Of a stretch of 64,000 bases of DNA, positions 27,840 through 36,593 are shown piece after piece; the stretch's first letter is position 1, and each line of letters begins with the position of its first letter. The notes below the pieces were generated by a model, which searched no databases, was not told where the DNA came from, and saw only the letters and a program-made list of their open reading frames with translations. Position numbers and translations under genes: made by a program. The DNA is taken from positions 149,148-213,147 of the forward strand of contig ONGG01000010.1 of NCBI GenBank assembly GCA_900317305.1. The letters run 5' to 3'. This DNA comes from an uncultured Prevotellaceae bacterium (GTDB lineage: Bacteria > Bacteroidota > Bacteroidia > Bacteroidales > Bacteroidaceae).

Positions 27840-30146
27840 TTACGGTGACTTTGATGAAATTGTCTCGCTATATTCTAACTTGCTTATGCCTCTCATTGTA
27901 TGGCGCAGGGCACTGAGGAGTTCTTGCGACTCCTGAACAAGGTTTAGAAAGATGGTCATGCTCTCTATGTTGAGTTGCTTTGTTTGAATGTCATTGATGA
28001 TGCTTTTTCGATAATCGGATAGTGAAGACTGCAATTTTAGGGCATCGTCACGGATTAGAGCAGTGCTTTCAGAGGTGATAGCACGGTTAAACAATCTCAA
28101 AATCTCTTTGCTAAAGCACAGAAAATGATTGGCATAATCACCAGGGACTGGACTGAAATTGTTGCCAACATGCTCCTTGCATGGCTCACCCATGCGTTTC
28201 AAACAGTAAAACATCTGGGAAAGAGAGTTTGCGATGAGAAAGTACCAAGTGCCTTTCTCTACACTAACCATCGGATCCGTGCGACGCAGGGCTATAATCT
28301 GCTTCCGACGATGACGCTTCATGTCCTTGCGCTGATTGTCCACCTCGATACAGGCATGCTTCAACCTGCGATAATCCTCACAGAAAAAAGCTGTGGTCAA
28401 TGCTTCATAATCAGCAATCACCATTCGGATACTATTCTTTACAGTAAGCCCCACATGAATACGTAGCAACGTCCAGCATTCGGTTTTGTCATTGCAATGC
28501 AGAATCCTTTCAAACAGTTTGTCTGCCTCGCTAGCCTTATTGTACTTTTCGTAACGCAGGTGGCTTCGAATGATCAGGAAAAAAGCCAGCGCTGTTGCAA
28601 CAGCCATAGCCACAAACGACCCGAAGAACAGGGAGATGCAGATGAGGAAGCACAATATGAATGCCACACCAGCCGTAATGAACCACCCACCAATAACAGA
28701 CAGTACGCCCGTGATGCGGAACACTGCACTTTCACGACTCCATGCACGGTCGGCAAGCGAGGTTCCCATTGCCACCATGAATGTGACGTACGTTGTGGAC
28801 AAGGGCAGTTTGAGCGATGTGCCCAATGCCACAAGTACACCAGCAAGCACGAGATTGACTGAGGCTCGGATTTCATCAAAGGCGGCACCTTTCTTCATGA
28901 CAGCAGAATCAGCATTGAAGCGTGAGTCAATCCAGTGCGCCACACTTATCGGCACAACTGCCATTATGCCGTTAGCCATACTTCTCGACGTGCGAACCAA
29001 TGTCCGCGCCACTCCGCTTGAACCAAACATCTCATCGCCTTCATCCTGTCGCGAGAGGTCAACCGATGTTTTCACCACGTTCTGCGCCTTCTTCGAGAAG
29101 ACGAGGGAGAAAACCATCACCACGCCTGCCGCGACGAGATAGAGTGCGGGTGTATGGGCACTGTCCATCAGGCTCTTCATCATAAATCCCTGAGCATCGC
29201 CATTGCTGTTTGCCATATAGTCTTGATAGGCTTCAAGACCAGTCAGTGGCACACCTACAAAGTTGACGAGGTCGTTGCCTGCAAACGCCATCGCTAGGGC
29301 AAACGTGCCAAACAGCACTACGAATTTCAGTACAGGCATTCTTACGGCGCTCAGCAGAGTCATCAGCAACGAGAATACGGCGATGCCCCCGCCGATAATC
29401 AGCCACTTATTCTGATTAATTACTTCTTTCACGTCCACCGTCATCAGACTGCAGCCCTTCAATCCGTTGATAAGCAAGAACCAGAAGATGGCCGTCACCG
29501 AAAGTCCGCCGAAGATGCCTATCTTGAGTGACGATGAGAGCCAGCCCTCCATTTTGCCCGACTGGTCAGTAGTCCTTCCGTTCACGCGATAGGTAAAGGT
29601 GAAGACAATGCGTGCAGCCCATTGTACAAAAATGCCAAGAATGAATGCTATTGCCACAGAGAGAAAGATGCCTAGAATGACCGAAATGGCTTTCTCCGTA
29701 TTGAGCAAGTCGCCCAATGAGAGCAAGTTGCCGTCTGCCGCTGTTGTCCCATGGGCTATTTGAAGCAGTGCGATGGCAAAGGCGCCACCAAGCAGTTCAA
29801 ATACCATGCTCACCGTAGTCGAAGTAGGCATGCCCAAGGTGTTGAACACATCCAGCAGCACAACATCCGTCACCATCACAGCTAGAAACACACACATCAC
29901 ATCATAAAACGAGAAGTACTCCGGTGTCATGATGCCATGCCGGGCCACATCCATCATGCCATTACTCAGGGCAGCTCCAACAAACACGCCAAAAGCAGCT
30001 ATTGACACTATCGTTTTGTATTTTGCCACTTTTGCACCAATGGCTGAATTCAGGAAGTTAACAGCATCGTTACTCACGCCCACCACAAGATCGAAGACGG
30101 CAAGCACTATAAGGAATATTATTATTCCGAGAAATACAGAATTCAT
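27840..30146 (-). CDS. PiT-family inorganic phosphate transporter with C-terminal PhoU-like domain
   Basis: 768 residues. The N-terminal part has the PiT signature (DLVVGVSNDAVNFLNSAIG near residue 20-40, and a second copy GNDLVNFVGVP in the middle), with about ten membrane helices up to about 540. The last 220 residues are hydrophilic and helical, like PhoU/DUF47, which is unusual for E. coli-type PitA but common in Bacteroidota. It imports phosphate (or metal-phosphate) by ion symport. Its ATG overlaps the stop codon of an upstream small membrane protein gene. It lies at the left edge of mobile element 1. Confidence 0.9.
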   Translation of the reverse strand: MNSVFLGIIIFLIVLAVFDLVVGVSNDAVNFLNSAIGAKVAKYKTIVSIAAFGVFVGAALSNGMMDVARHGIMTPEYFSFYDVMCVFLAVMVTDVVLLDVFNTLGMPTSTTVSMVFELLGGAFAIALLQIAHGTTAADGNLLSLGDLLNTEKAISVILGIFLSVAIAFILGIFVQWAARIVFTFTYRVNGRTTDQSGKMEGWLSSSLKIGIFGGLSVTAIFWFLLINGLKGCSLMTVDVKEVINQNKWLIIGGGIAVFSLLMTLLSAVRMPVLKFVVLFGTFALAMAFAGNDLVNFVGVPLTGLEAYQDYMANSNGDAQGFMMKSLMDSAHTPALYLVAAGVVMVFSLVFSKKAQNVVKTSVDLSRQDEGDEMFGSSGVARTLVRTSRSMANGIMAVVPISVAHWIDSRFNADSAVMKKGAAFDEIRASVNLVLAGVLVALGTSLKLPLSTTYVTFMVAMGTSLADRAWSRESAVFRITGVLSVIGGWFITAGVAFILCFLICISLFFGSFVAMAVATALAFFLIIRSHLRYEKYNKASEADKLFERILHCNDKTECWTLLRIHVGLTVKNSIRMVIADYEALTTAFFCEDYRRLKHACIEVDNQRKDMKRHRRKQIIALRRTDPMVSVEKGTWYFLIANSLSQMFYCLKRMGEPCKEHVGNNFSPVPGDYANHFLCFSKEILRLFNRAITSESTALIRDDALKLQSSLSDYRKSIINDIQTKQLNIESMTIFLNLVQESQELLSALRHTMRGISKLEYSETISSKSP

Positions 30147-30316
30147 CCTTTTTGACTACATACTGTCGCTGAGGCTTTTTTCACCATCATGCCATAACCA
30201 TTGGTTGTTTGTGCTTTTGTCAATCCTACAAAGACAGCTGTGAGTAACAATACAAGGATGATGAATCTCACCCAATTGTAAATCTTGATAATTCTTTCTG
30301 CTTTTTCCTTTTCCAT
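30143..30316 (-). CDS. Small single-pass membrane protein, translationally coupled to the phosphate transporter
   Basis: 57 residues. A basic/acidic head (MEKEKAERIIKIYNW) is followed by one hydrophobic helix (about 17-33) and a short polar tail with one Cys. Its TGA overlaps the ATG of the PiT gene (ATGA), which argues for real translation. I recognise no family. It may be a small accessory subunit or a signal-anchored leader protein. Confidence 0.65.
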   Translation of the reverse strand: MEKEKAERIIKIYNWVRFIILVLLLTAVFVGLTKAQTTNGYGMMVKKASATVCSQKG

Positions 30317-30410
30317 TATATGAACAAATTATTGGTTTTTATTGCTGCAATGATAGCCTTATTTTATTACAAAATCATTTCAATACTATGATAAAGAGGT
30401 TACGATAGCG

Positions 30411-30469
30411 ATTGTAACAGGGTTGTAATACCAGTGTAACACAGGCGTAACAAGTTCGTAATACCTTTG
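30411..30469 (+). promoter_or_regulatory. Pho-box-like array of five 11-bp repeats and a promoter -7 box
   Basis: GTAA cores at 30414, 30425, 30436, 30447 and 30458 are spaced exactly 11 bp, in a (T/C)GTAA(C/T)A context. The last repeat abuts TACCTTTG (30462-30469). Direct repeats at 11-bp spacing are how PhoB/OmpR-type dimers bind. The array lies between the divergent Na/Pi and PiT genes and can serve both. Confidence 0.75.
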
Positions 30470-30492
30470 CTATGTCTACAGAAAATCTCCAA

Positions 30493-32187
30493 ATGGAATT
30501 AATTATCAACATCTTCTCTCTTGTGGGTTCTCTGGCATTGTTCCTTTTCGGAATGAAGACGATGTCGGAAGGGCTTGAAAAGTTTGCGGGCGACCGTCTA
30601 CGCAGCATCCTTGCGGCTATGACCAAGAACCGTGTGATGGGCGTGCTGACGGGCATCCTCATCACGGCACTCATCCAGTCATCGAGTGCCACCACTGTGA
30701 TGGTGGTCAGTTTCGTGAATGCCGGACTGATGACACTATCTCAATCCATCGGTGTCATCATGGGAGCCAACATTGGTACTACTATCACAGCTTGGATTAT
30801 CTCTGCTGTCGGCTTCAAGGTGAACATTGCCGCCTTTGCTATCCCATTGCTTGCTATCGGGATGCCATTGATTTTCAGCAAAAAGGGCTATAGAAAAAAC
30901 ATCGGGGAGTTCATTTTCGGCTTCTCGTTCCTGTTCTTGGGTCTGTCATTCCTGCAGGAAACGGCTACAGCCATGAACATAGGTGACATGGTGGCTGGCA
31001 TGCTGGCACATGTGCCCCAGGATTCGTTTTTCACGATACTCCTTTTCGTCTTTGTCGGTGCCGCAGTGACCATGATCGTACAGGCTTCTGCTGCGACGAT
31101 GGCCATCACGCTGATGCTTTTCGGTATGAACATCCCCGGATTTGGATTTGAGCAAGCTGCCGCATTGGCCATGGGTCAGAACATAGGTACCACCATCACG
31201 GCATTTATGGCTTCGTTTACCGCCAATACTCAGGCGCGCCGTGCAGCCCTCGCCCACATGTTTTTTAATGTCTTCGGCGTAGTGGCGTTTCTCATCGTTT
31301 TCTATCCTGCCTGCAACGCCGTCAGCTGGTTTGTCGACTGCGTGATGGGTGGAGGCAACGACCTCTTTAAACTCTCAGCTTTCCATACCGCTTTCAACAT
31401 CATCAACACGTTGTTGCTCATCGGTTTCGTAAAGCAGATAGAGATTCTTGTTTGCAAAATACTGCCGATGAAGGAACCGGTTGAAGATTACCGTCTAAAG
31501 TTCATTAGCGGAGGCTTGCTCTCTACAGCTGAGCTCAGCATTATGGAAGCCCAGAAGGAGATTGTCAATTTCGCTGAGCGTTGCCAAAAGATGTTCGGTT
31601 TTGTCTCGGAACTGATGCAGACAAAAGGAGAGGTGGAATTTAACAAACTTTTCTCGCGCATTGGGAAGTACGAAAGCATCACTGATTCAATGGAGATGGA
31701 GATAGCTGGGTATCTGAACAAGGTAAGCGAAGGACGTCTGTCGGATGCATCAAAGAGTCAGATACAGAAGATGTTGCGACAGATATCCGAACTGGAGTCA
31801 ATCGGTGACTCAGTGTATAATCTCGGTCGCACCTTGAATCGTCACCGCATGCATTGCCAAGATGAGTTCACTCCTGAGCAAATACAACACATGCAGACGA
31901 TGCTGCACCTTGTAGGAAGTGCACTTATAGAAATGCTAAAACGCATAGAGTCACCATCGACTAAAAACAAAATTACGACATCCACAAACATTGAGCACGA
32001 AATCAACAACTACCGTACGCAACTGAAAAACCAGAACCTATATGATGTAAATAATGGTCTTTACGGGTATCAGCTCGGCGTGTTCTATGTTGACTTTATC
32101 TCTGAATGCGAACGTCTTGGCGACTATGTGATGAACGTGGTGCAAGCAGGGAAGAGATTAAACAACGACTTTGAGGACAAGCCTTAA
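30493..32187 (+). CDS. Na/Pi cotransporter (NptA/PNaS family) with PhoU-like tail
   Basis: 564 residues from the Met at 30493. An earlier in-frame ATG at 30472 would precede the expected transcription start of the TACCTTTG promoter, so it is not preferred. The two inverted signature repeats are QSSSATT (62-68) and QASAAT (about 197-202). Eight or so membrane helices are followed by a helical PhoU-like region (about 330-564). The protein moves phosphate with sodium across the inner membrane. It sits directly behind the 11-bp repeat array, divergent to the PiT operon. Confidence 0.92.
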   Translation: MELIINIFSLVGSLALFLFGMKTMSEGLEKFAGDRLRSILAAMTKNRVMGVLTGILITALIQSSSATTVMVVSFVNAGLMTLSQSIGVIMGANIGTTITAWIISAVGFKVNIAAFAIPLLAIGMPLIFSKKGYRKNIGEFIFGFSFLFLGLSFLQETATAMNIGDMVAGMLAHVPQDSFFTILLFVFVGAAVTMIVQASAATMAITLMLFGMNIPGFGFEQAAALAMGQNIGTTITAFMASFTANTQARRAALAHMFFNVFGVVAFLIVFYPACNAVSWFVDCVMGGGNDLFKLSAFHTAFNIINTLLLIGFVKQIEILVCKILPMKEPVEDYRLKFISGGLLSTAELSIMEAQKEIVNFAERCQKMFGFVSELMQTKGEVEFNKLFSRIGKYESITDSMEMEIAGYLNKVSEGRLSDASKSQIQKMLRQISELESIGDSVYNLGRTLNRHRMHCQDEFTPEQIQHMQTMLHLVGSALIEMLKRIESPSTKNKITTSTNIEHEINNYRTQLKNQNLYDVNNGLYGYQLGVFYVDFISECERLGDYVMNVVQAGKRLNNDFEDKP

Positions 32188-32198
32188 AATGGACAAGG

Positions 32199-33644
32199 TT
32201 AAAACCTTGCGAGTGTGAAACTTATTGTTAGTCCTCCTCCGGGTGTAAGCTGTGCCGTTGTTGTTCCTCCGTGGGCAGCAACAGCATTTTTCACAATGGC
32301 AAGGCCAAGACCAGTGCCTCCGAGCTTACGTCTGCGCCCTTTGTCTATGCGGTAGAAGCGTTCGAAGAGATGTTCCATGTGCACCAGTTCCACTCCGGCT
32401 CCGTTGTCACTTATAACGAACTTGTAGAAATGACGGCCTTTGTCTTCAATCTCAGCGCAGACTATCTTCAGCCAAGATGCCCCCGTGGCATGGGAAATGA
32501 TATTGTCGATGAGGTTGCGGAAGATACTGTAAATCAGACTTGGATCGCCTTGGACTTCGACATGCTTTGGCATATCTGTTAATGGGAAGATGCCTTTCTC
32601 TTGGAGCTGAAGAGCGGTGTCGTCAAGTACATTCTGTATAACTTGCAAGACATTGACCTGTCGGTACTCCTTTTGGATTCTGAGTTTGTCACTATCCATC
32701 TCGTCCAACTTGGTGAGGGTACTCATGTCAAGCAGGAGCTTGTTCATACGTTCGCTTTGAGCATGGCAACGTTCCAGAAAGTGTTTTTTCTTTTCCTCTG
32801 GCATATCAGGATTGTCGAGTATGCTCTCAAGATAGCCATAAATGCTGGCGGCAGGCGTCTTCAGCTCATGGGCAGCGTTCTGCGTGAGTTGGCGTTTGAT
32901 GCGTACCTTGTCCTCCTCGGAATGGCGCAATTTCCAATATAGCTTTATGATAGTGTGACTGATTTCGCCTAACTCGTCATTTGGCAGTTGACGCTCCAGT
33001 TCGTGGTCGAGTTCCTCGCCCTCTTCGGCTTTAAGGGCAAATTCCCGCAGATAACCGATGTGGCGGCTGATGCGATGGGTTATCAGATATAGCACGATAC
33101 CAAGTAGCAAGGTCAGGGCAACGGCAAAATAGATGTATGTATTGTCGGCCTGAAGAGAGCGCGTCAACTCGGCAGAATAGGGCACGGCTGCACGCACGAT
33201 GATATCGCCGAACTTTGTTGCAGAGTAGAAGTATGTCTCGTGAGTGGATTGTGATATGCGCTTGATGTCATAACCATTGCCCTCAAGCAATGCCTGATGG
33301 ATTTCCGTTCGTTCGAGGTGGTTGCCCAGCGAATCAACATTGGCATCATAGCTGTCGAGGATCACCCGCCCATTTTTATCTATAATAGACACACGAAGCC
33401 CCTTCACGTTATGCCGCTCCACGTAATTGCGAAACAGACGGTTGTTGGTAAGGCTGTCCTCGCCAAGCGTCTGCACCATTTCATAGTTGTACATCTGCAG
33501 CCGCGAATGAAGGATGTCTATCTTGTACTCCTTTTCGCGTCGGTACTGATATACGCTGAAACAGATAGAAAAGAGCAGGAACACACCGCAAATACTAATC
33601 AGCAGATTCCGTTGGAAAGTATTACTTTTCAAAGCAGTAGCCAT
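32199..33644 (-). CDS. PhoR-like sensor histidine kinase
   Basis: 481 residues from the Met at 33644. Two membrane helices (about 10-30 and 165-185) flank an extracytoplasmic domain. A HAMP-like linker, HisKA with His259 (AHELKTPAAS), the N box (NLIDNIISHA) and G boxes (DNGAGV, GTGLGLAIV) follow. The start lies inside the last codons of the response regulator gene (about 23-bp overlap), so the pair is co-translated. The phosphate genes and Pho-box-like sites nearby suggest phosphate sensing (inference). Confidence 0.9.
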   Translation of the reverse strand: MATALKSNTFQRNLLISICGVFLLFSICFSVYQYRREKEYKIDILHSRLQMYNYEMVQTLGEDSLTNNRLFRNYVERHNVKGLRVSIIDKNGRVILDSYDANVDSLGNHLERTEIHQALLEGNGYDIKRISQSTHETYFYSATKFGDIIVRAAVPYSAELTRSLQADNTYIYFAVALTLLLGIVLYLITHRISRHIGYLREFALKAEEGEELDHELERQLPNDELGEISHTIIKLYWKLRHSEEDKVRIKRQLTQNAAHELKTPAASIYGYLESILDNPDMPEEKKKHFLERCHAQSERMNKLLLDMSTLTKLDEMDSDKLRIQKEYRQVNVLQVIQNVLDDTALQLQEKGIFPLTDMPKHVEVQGDPSLIYSIFRNLIDNIISHATGASWLKIVCAEIEDKGRHFYKFVISDNGAGVELVHMEHLFERFYRIDKGRRRKLGGTGLGLAIVKNAVAAHGGTTTAQLTPGGGLTISFTLARF

Positions 33645-34311
33645 AACCCACACGTGTTTTTATCTGTCTGCCATAACAGCCTATCTTCTTGCGTAATCTG
33701 GTGATGTTCACATCCACCGTCCGGTCGAGTACAAGCACATCTTGTGGCCAGCAATATTTCAACAGTTCCTCGCGTGAAAAAACTTTGCCAGGATGTTGCA
33801 GAAAAAGCGACAAAAGTTCATATTCCAACTTTGTAAGTGATAAGTTCTGTCCGTTCAGAATAACTGTCTTAGCAGCATAATCGAGCGTAATTCCTTCATA
33901 ACAAATCATACTGTCAGAGGTTGTGACGGCATGCTGATAATGCAAAAGGGACGAACGTCTGAGCACAGCCTTGACTCTGGCTTTCACTTCTTTCATACTC
34001 AGCGGTTTGGAGATATAGTCGTCCGCACCGATATTCAGTCCTTTCACCAGATTGTCCTCTCCTTCGAGTGCCGTGATAAAAATGATGGGAATCTGTGACG
34101 TAGCAGGATTGTCCTTCAGCTTGCGAGCCATTTGGAAACCAGACATTTCACCCATCATCACATCCAGTATAATCATCGCATACTCCTGCAGGGTAAGTTC
34201 AAGTGCCTCCTCTGCGGAATTTGCGGTTACAACCTCATACCCTTCTGTTTCAAGGTTGTATTGAAGTATCTCACAGATATCCAACTCGTCATCAACAACA
34301 AGAATTTTCAT
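33622..34311 (-). CDS. PhoB-like OmpR-family response regulator
   Basis: 229 residues. Receiver domain with acidic pocket DDE at 7-9, phospho-acceptor Asp50 (IILDVMM), Thr in FITALEG and Lys in YISKPLS. The C-terminal winged helix (about 130-229) contains VFSREELLKYCW and TVDVNITRLRKKIG, the recognition helix of the OmpR/PhoB class. Upstream are two ATGTCAT repeats 11 bp apart, so it probably controls its own operon. Confidence 0.93.
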   Translation of the reverse strand: MKILVVDDELDICEILQYNLETEGYEVVTANSAEEALELTLQEYAMIILDVMMGEMSGFQMARKLKDNPATSQIPIIFITALEGEDNLVKGLNIGADDYISKPLSMKEVKARVKAVLRRSSLLHYQHAVTTSDSMICYEGITLDYAAKTVILNGQNLSLTKLEYELLSLFLQHPGKVFSREELLKYCWPQDVLVLDRTVDVNITRLRKKIGCYGRQIKTRVGYGYCFEK

Positions 34312-34356
34312 GTCTTAATAAATAATTGTGCCAAGAACAAATGACTATTTTGGTTT

Positions 34357-34414
34357 CAAAGGTATTGTTTTTTTCTTAATTAGAAATAATTGGAGTATGA
34401 CATTGTTATGACAT
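34357..34414 (-). promoter_or_regulatory. Promoter and Pho-box-like repeats of the phoB-like operon
   Basis: On the minus strand, two ATGTCAT copies 11 bp apart (34408-34414 and 34397-34403) stand upstream of a TACCTTTG -7 box (34357-34364). TGTCAT at 11-bp spacing is the known E. coli Pho-box half-site. The rest of 34312-34485 shows no gene. Confidence 0.7.
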
Positions 34415-34485
34415 TTTTATGCTATAGCAATTATAGTAATACCTGCCACATAGGTAGGACCCTAAGTTGATATGGAAACATATGA

Positions 34486-35976
34486 TTATCTTTTCATCCC
34501 CATTCCATTATCGCCATCATATCCATTTCCAACTTCCCATTCCCTGTTCTGGTCGTGGCTCCCGCCCATGGCTTGGAACAAGTATTTGAGGGTGAACTGT
34601 TGTTTGAGCCGTTCGCGCTCTTGGGCATTTGTCGCCAACAGGTAGGCACGTGTCTCTTCTTTGGAAAGGAAGAATATCTCCGAATGGCCAAAGTTGTTAA
34701 AGATAACTCGGAGGTAATGCTTGCCATTCTTGTGCTTGGCGATGGTGATAGAGTCCGTGTTTATGGCTATGTGTTGACCCGATGAGCCGATGGACTTTTG
34801 AGCCTTTGAACCTTTGGCTTCGCCGAAGGTACTTCCGCTCGGCATACTGGAAACATGTTCCCGTCTGCTCTCGCTTGCTTGTTCTTTGGACTTTTGAATC
34901 TTTTCCTCGTTCCTCTTTGTCTGGATGTCCATCCATTCACCCATCCTCAGCACCTGGCTGCCGTCGAACGCCGTCTTGGTCTTGTGGTCGACGATGCCGT
35001 AACCACGAATGATGCCGTTCTTGTCCTTCTGCCAGTGGATGTCAACACCCAGTTTCTGCCGCAGTTCTTTCAGCATCCATTTCACCTGAAGTTTCTCCGC
35101 CTCATTGAAGGAAGTGCCGTCCTTATGCCGCAACCCCGACAATGCCAAAGTCTTTCTCTCTTCAAGGTCTGACTTTGTAACGGCCTTGTCCTTTTTTGTC
35201 GGGAACTGCTGCTGGAGACTCATCTGGCGGTATTTCAGCAGTATGGCTTTCAGTTGCCGGGCGCGTTCCTTGCGCTTCCTCGTCTCTAGGCTGTCCTCTT
35301 TAGGAACCATCCGTTTCATGACCTCCACCTTTGGGATGGTGAGTTGGGGATAATGGTTGCGGAAGAGCGTAAGACGGTCCTCGCCATCGACGACTTCCTC
35401 CTTCGGGTTGTAACCGCAGGATCTGGCCACGCATAGGAACTGTCCTTCCGTCTGGAAACTATAGGAGAACAACTTCCGCCTTTCCTTCTCGGGGGTGATA
35501 CCAAGAATCTCGTCCGTCACGCGCTGCATCCTCATCTTGTCGAAGCTGTCGCTGATGGCGATGCCGTAGCGGTTGATGCGTGTGGAGAGGATGTGCACAT
35601 GGTTGTTTCCCGTGTCATGGTGGAAATAGACGAAGTACGGTTGGCCACCGTACCCCATCCTCTCCATGAACTTCTCAGCGAAGTCGGCCAGTTCATACCT
35701 GTCCATCCCATGTTCTTTCACGGACAGTGCAACGTGGAACTGCTTGTTCTGCGTCTTGGAGTTGCCGTAGGTCTGCGAATGCTCCCTCATGTACCGCTCC
35801 ACCTCACCGGCAGCGTTGATGCCCACGGCATGCATGATGTCCAGTTGCCGCAGGAAACGCTCGTCCACGTTCCTTGCCAACAACAGGTCGGCGACCCCTT
35901 CGAGCACCTTTCCCTCATTGTAACCGGCGGCAGGGAACCGCCCGCCGCCGGCCTGACGTAGTTTCTTCGTTATCAT
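34486..35976 (-). CDS. Relaxase/mobilization nuclease (element 1)
   Basis: 496 residues from ATG 35976, whose ATGA overlaps the stop of the MobC-like gene. An in-frame extension upstream is a shadow of that gene. The relaxase three-histidine motif is YFHHDTGNNHVHILS (His120, His126, His128). After about residue 200 the protein is charged and helical. Relaxases nick one strand at oriT and stay bound through a tyrosine. Belongs to the Relaxase (PF03432-like) group common on Bacteroides mobilizable elements; exact MOB class not assigned. Confidence 0.88.
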   Translation of the reverse strand: MITKKLRQAGGGRFPAAGYNEGKVLEGVADLLLARNVDERFLRQLDIMHAVGINAAGEVERYMREHSQTYGNSKTQNKQFHVALSVKEHGMDRYELADFAEKFMERMGYGGQPYFVYFHHDTGNNHVHILSTRINRYGIAISDSFDKMRMQRVTDEILGITPEKERRKLFSYSFQTEGQFLCVARSCGYNPKEEVVDGEDRLTLFRNHYPQLTIPKVEVMKRMVPKEDSLETRKRKERARQLKAILLKYRQMSLQQQFPTKKDKAVTKSDLEERKTLALSGLRHKDGTSFNEAEKLQVKWMLKELRQKLGVDIHWQKDKNGIIRGYGIVDHKTKTAFDGSQVLRMGEWMDIQTKRNEEKIQKSKEQASESRREHVSSMPSGSTFGEAKGSKAQKSIGSSGQHIAINTDSITIAKHKNGKHYLRVIFNNFGHSEIFFLSKEETRAYLLATNAQERERLKQQFTLKYLFQAMGGSHDQNREWEVGNGYDGDNGMGMKR

Positions 35977-36407
35977 AGTTCCTTTACGATTTGTTTCAGG
36001 CTTCTGAGCCCCGCCCCTATTCCCTTGGCACATTCCGACATGCTGGCGAAGCACGCCTCCACCGTCAACACATCTTTCCGGCTGACGCTTTTGGAACCAG
36101 CCTTCAACGAAGTGTTCATGTCGCGGACTGCCTGGTTGAGGTTGTTGCCCGTCTTTCCAAACTCAGCCAAAATCCCCCGAAAAAGTGTCACGAGTTCTCC
36201 TATCATGCCAACGAGCAATTGACTGGTACCGTTGTCGGATATCAGTCCGGTATGGACTGCAGGTTCCACGTCCGCACGGTGGATAAGGTAGCGGATGTAA
36301 CTGCTCATCGTCAGTCCTTTGTCCTCGGCCTTCTTCTCCAGGACATCCATAGTGTCCTGATCCATCCTCACATGAAGTTGTGAGTTCTTGTTTTTTATTT
36401 TTTCCAT
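35973..36407 (-). CDS. MobC-like plasmid mobilization protein (ribbon-helix-helix)
   Basis: 144 residues. The N-terminal part (about 8-50, QLHVRMDQDTMDVLEKKAEDKGLTMSSYIRYLI) is a ribbon-helix-helix. The MobC-like segment FGKTGNNLNQAVRDMN follows. It would bind oriT and help the relaxase to melt it. The start lies just downstream of an oriT-like inverted repeat, and the relaxase gene overlaps its end by 4 bp. Confidence 0.85.
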   Translation of the reverse strand: MEKIKNKNSQLHVRMDQDTMDVLEKKAEDKGLTMSSYIRYLIHRADVEPAVHTGLISDNGTSQLLVGMIGELVTLFRGILAEFGKTGNNLNQAVRDMNTSLKAGSKSVSRKDVLTVEACFASMSECAKGIGAGLRSLKQIVKEL

Positions 36408-36535
36408 AAAATGTAAAATCTAAAAGATTAAAAATGTGTTTTCGTATAAATAGCAAATATGCAAATACCATAACATGCAAAATACATAAAAGGGAATGCG
36501 AGTTTCGAGCGACCTGAACTCCCGACCCTTGGGGT

Positions 36536-36576
36536 GGGCAAGTGGCCGATGTGTACACATTCGGCACATCTTGCCC
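36536..36576. other. Candidate oriT of element 1 (long interrupted inverted repeat)
   Basis: Outer arms GGGCAAG (36536-36542) and CTTGCCC (36570-36576), inner arms GCCGA/TCGGC, centre TGTGTACACA. It lies 130 bp upstream of the mobC-relaxase pair. It is not followed by a T tract on either strand, which argues against a plain terminator. Confidence 0.5.
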
Positions 36577-36593
36577 CCCCTCTCTTTTACATG

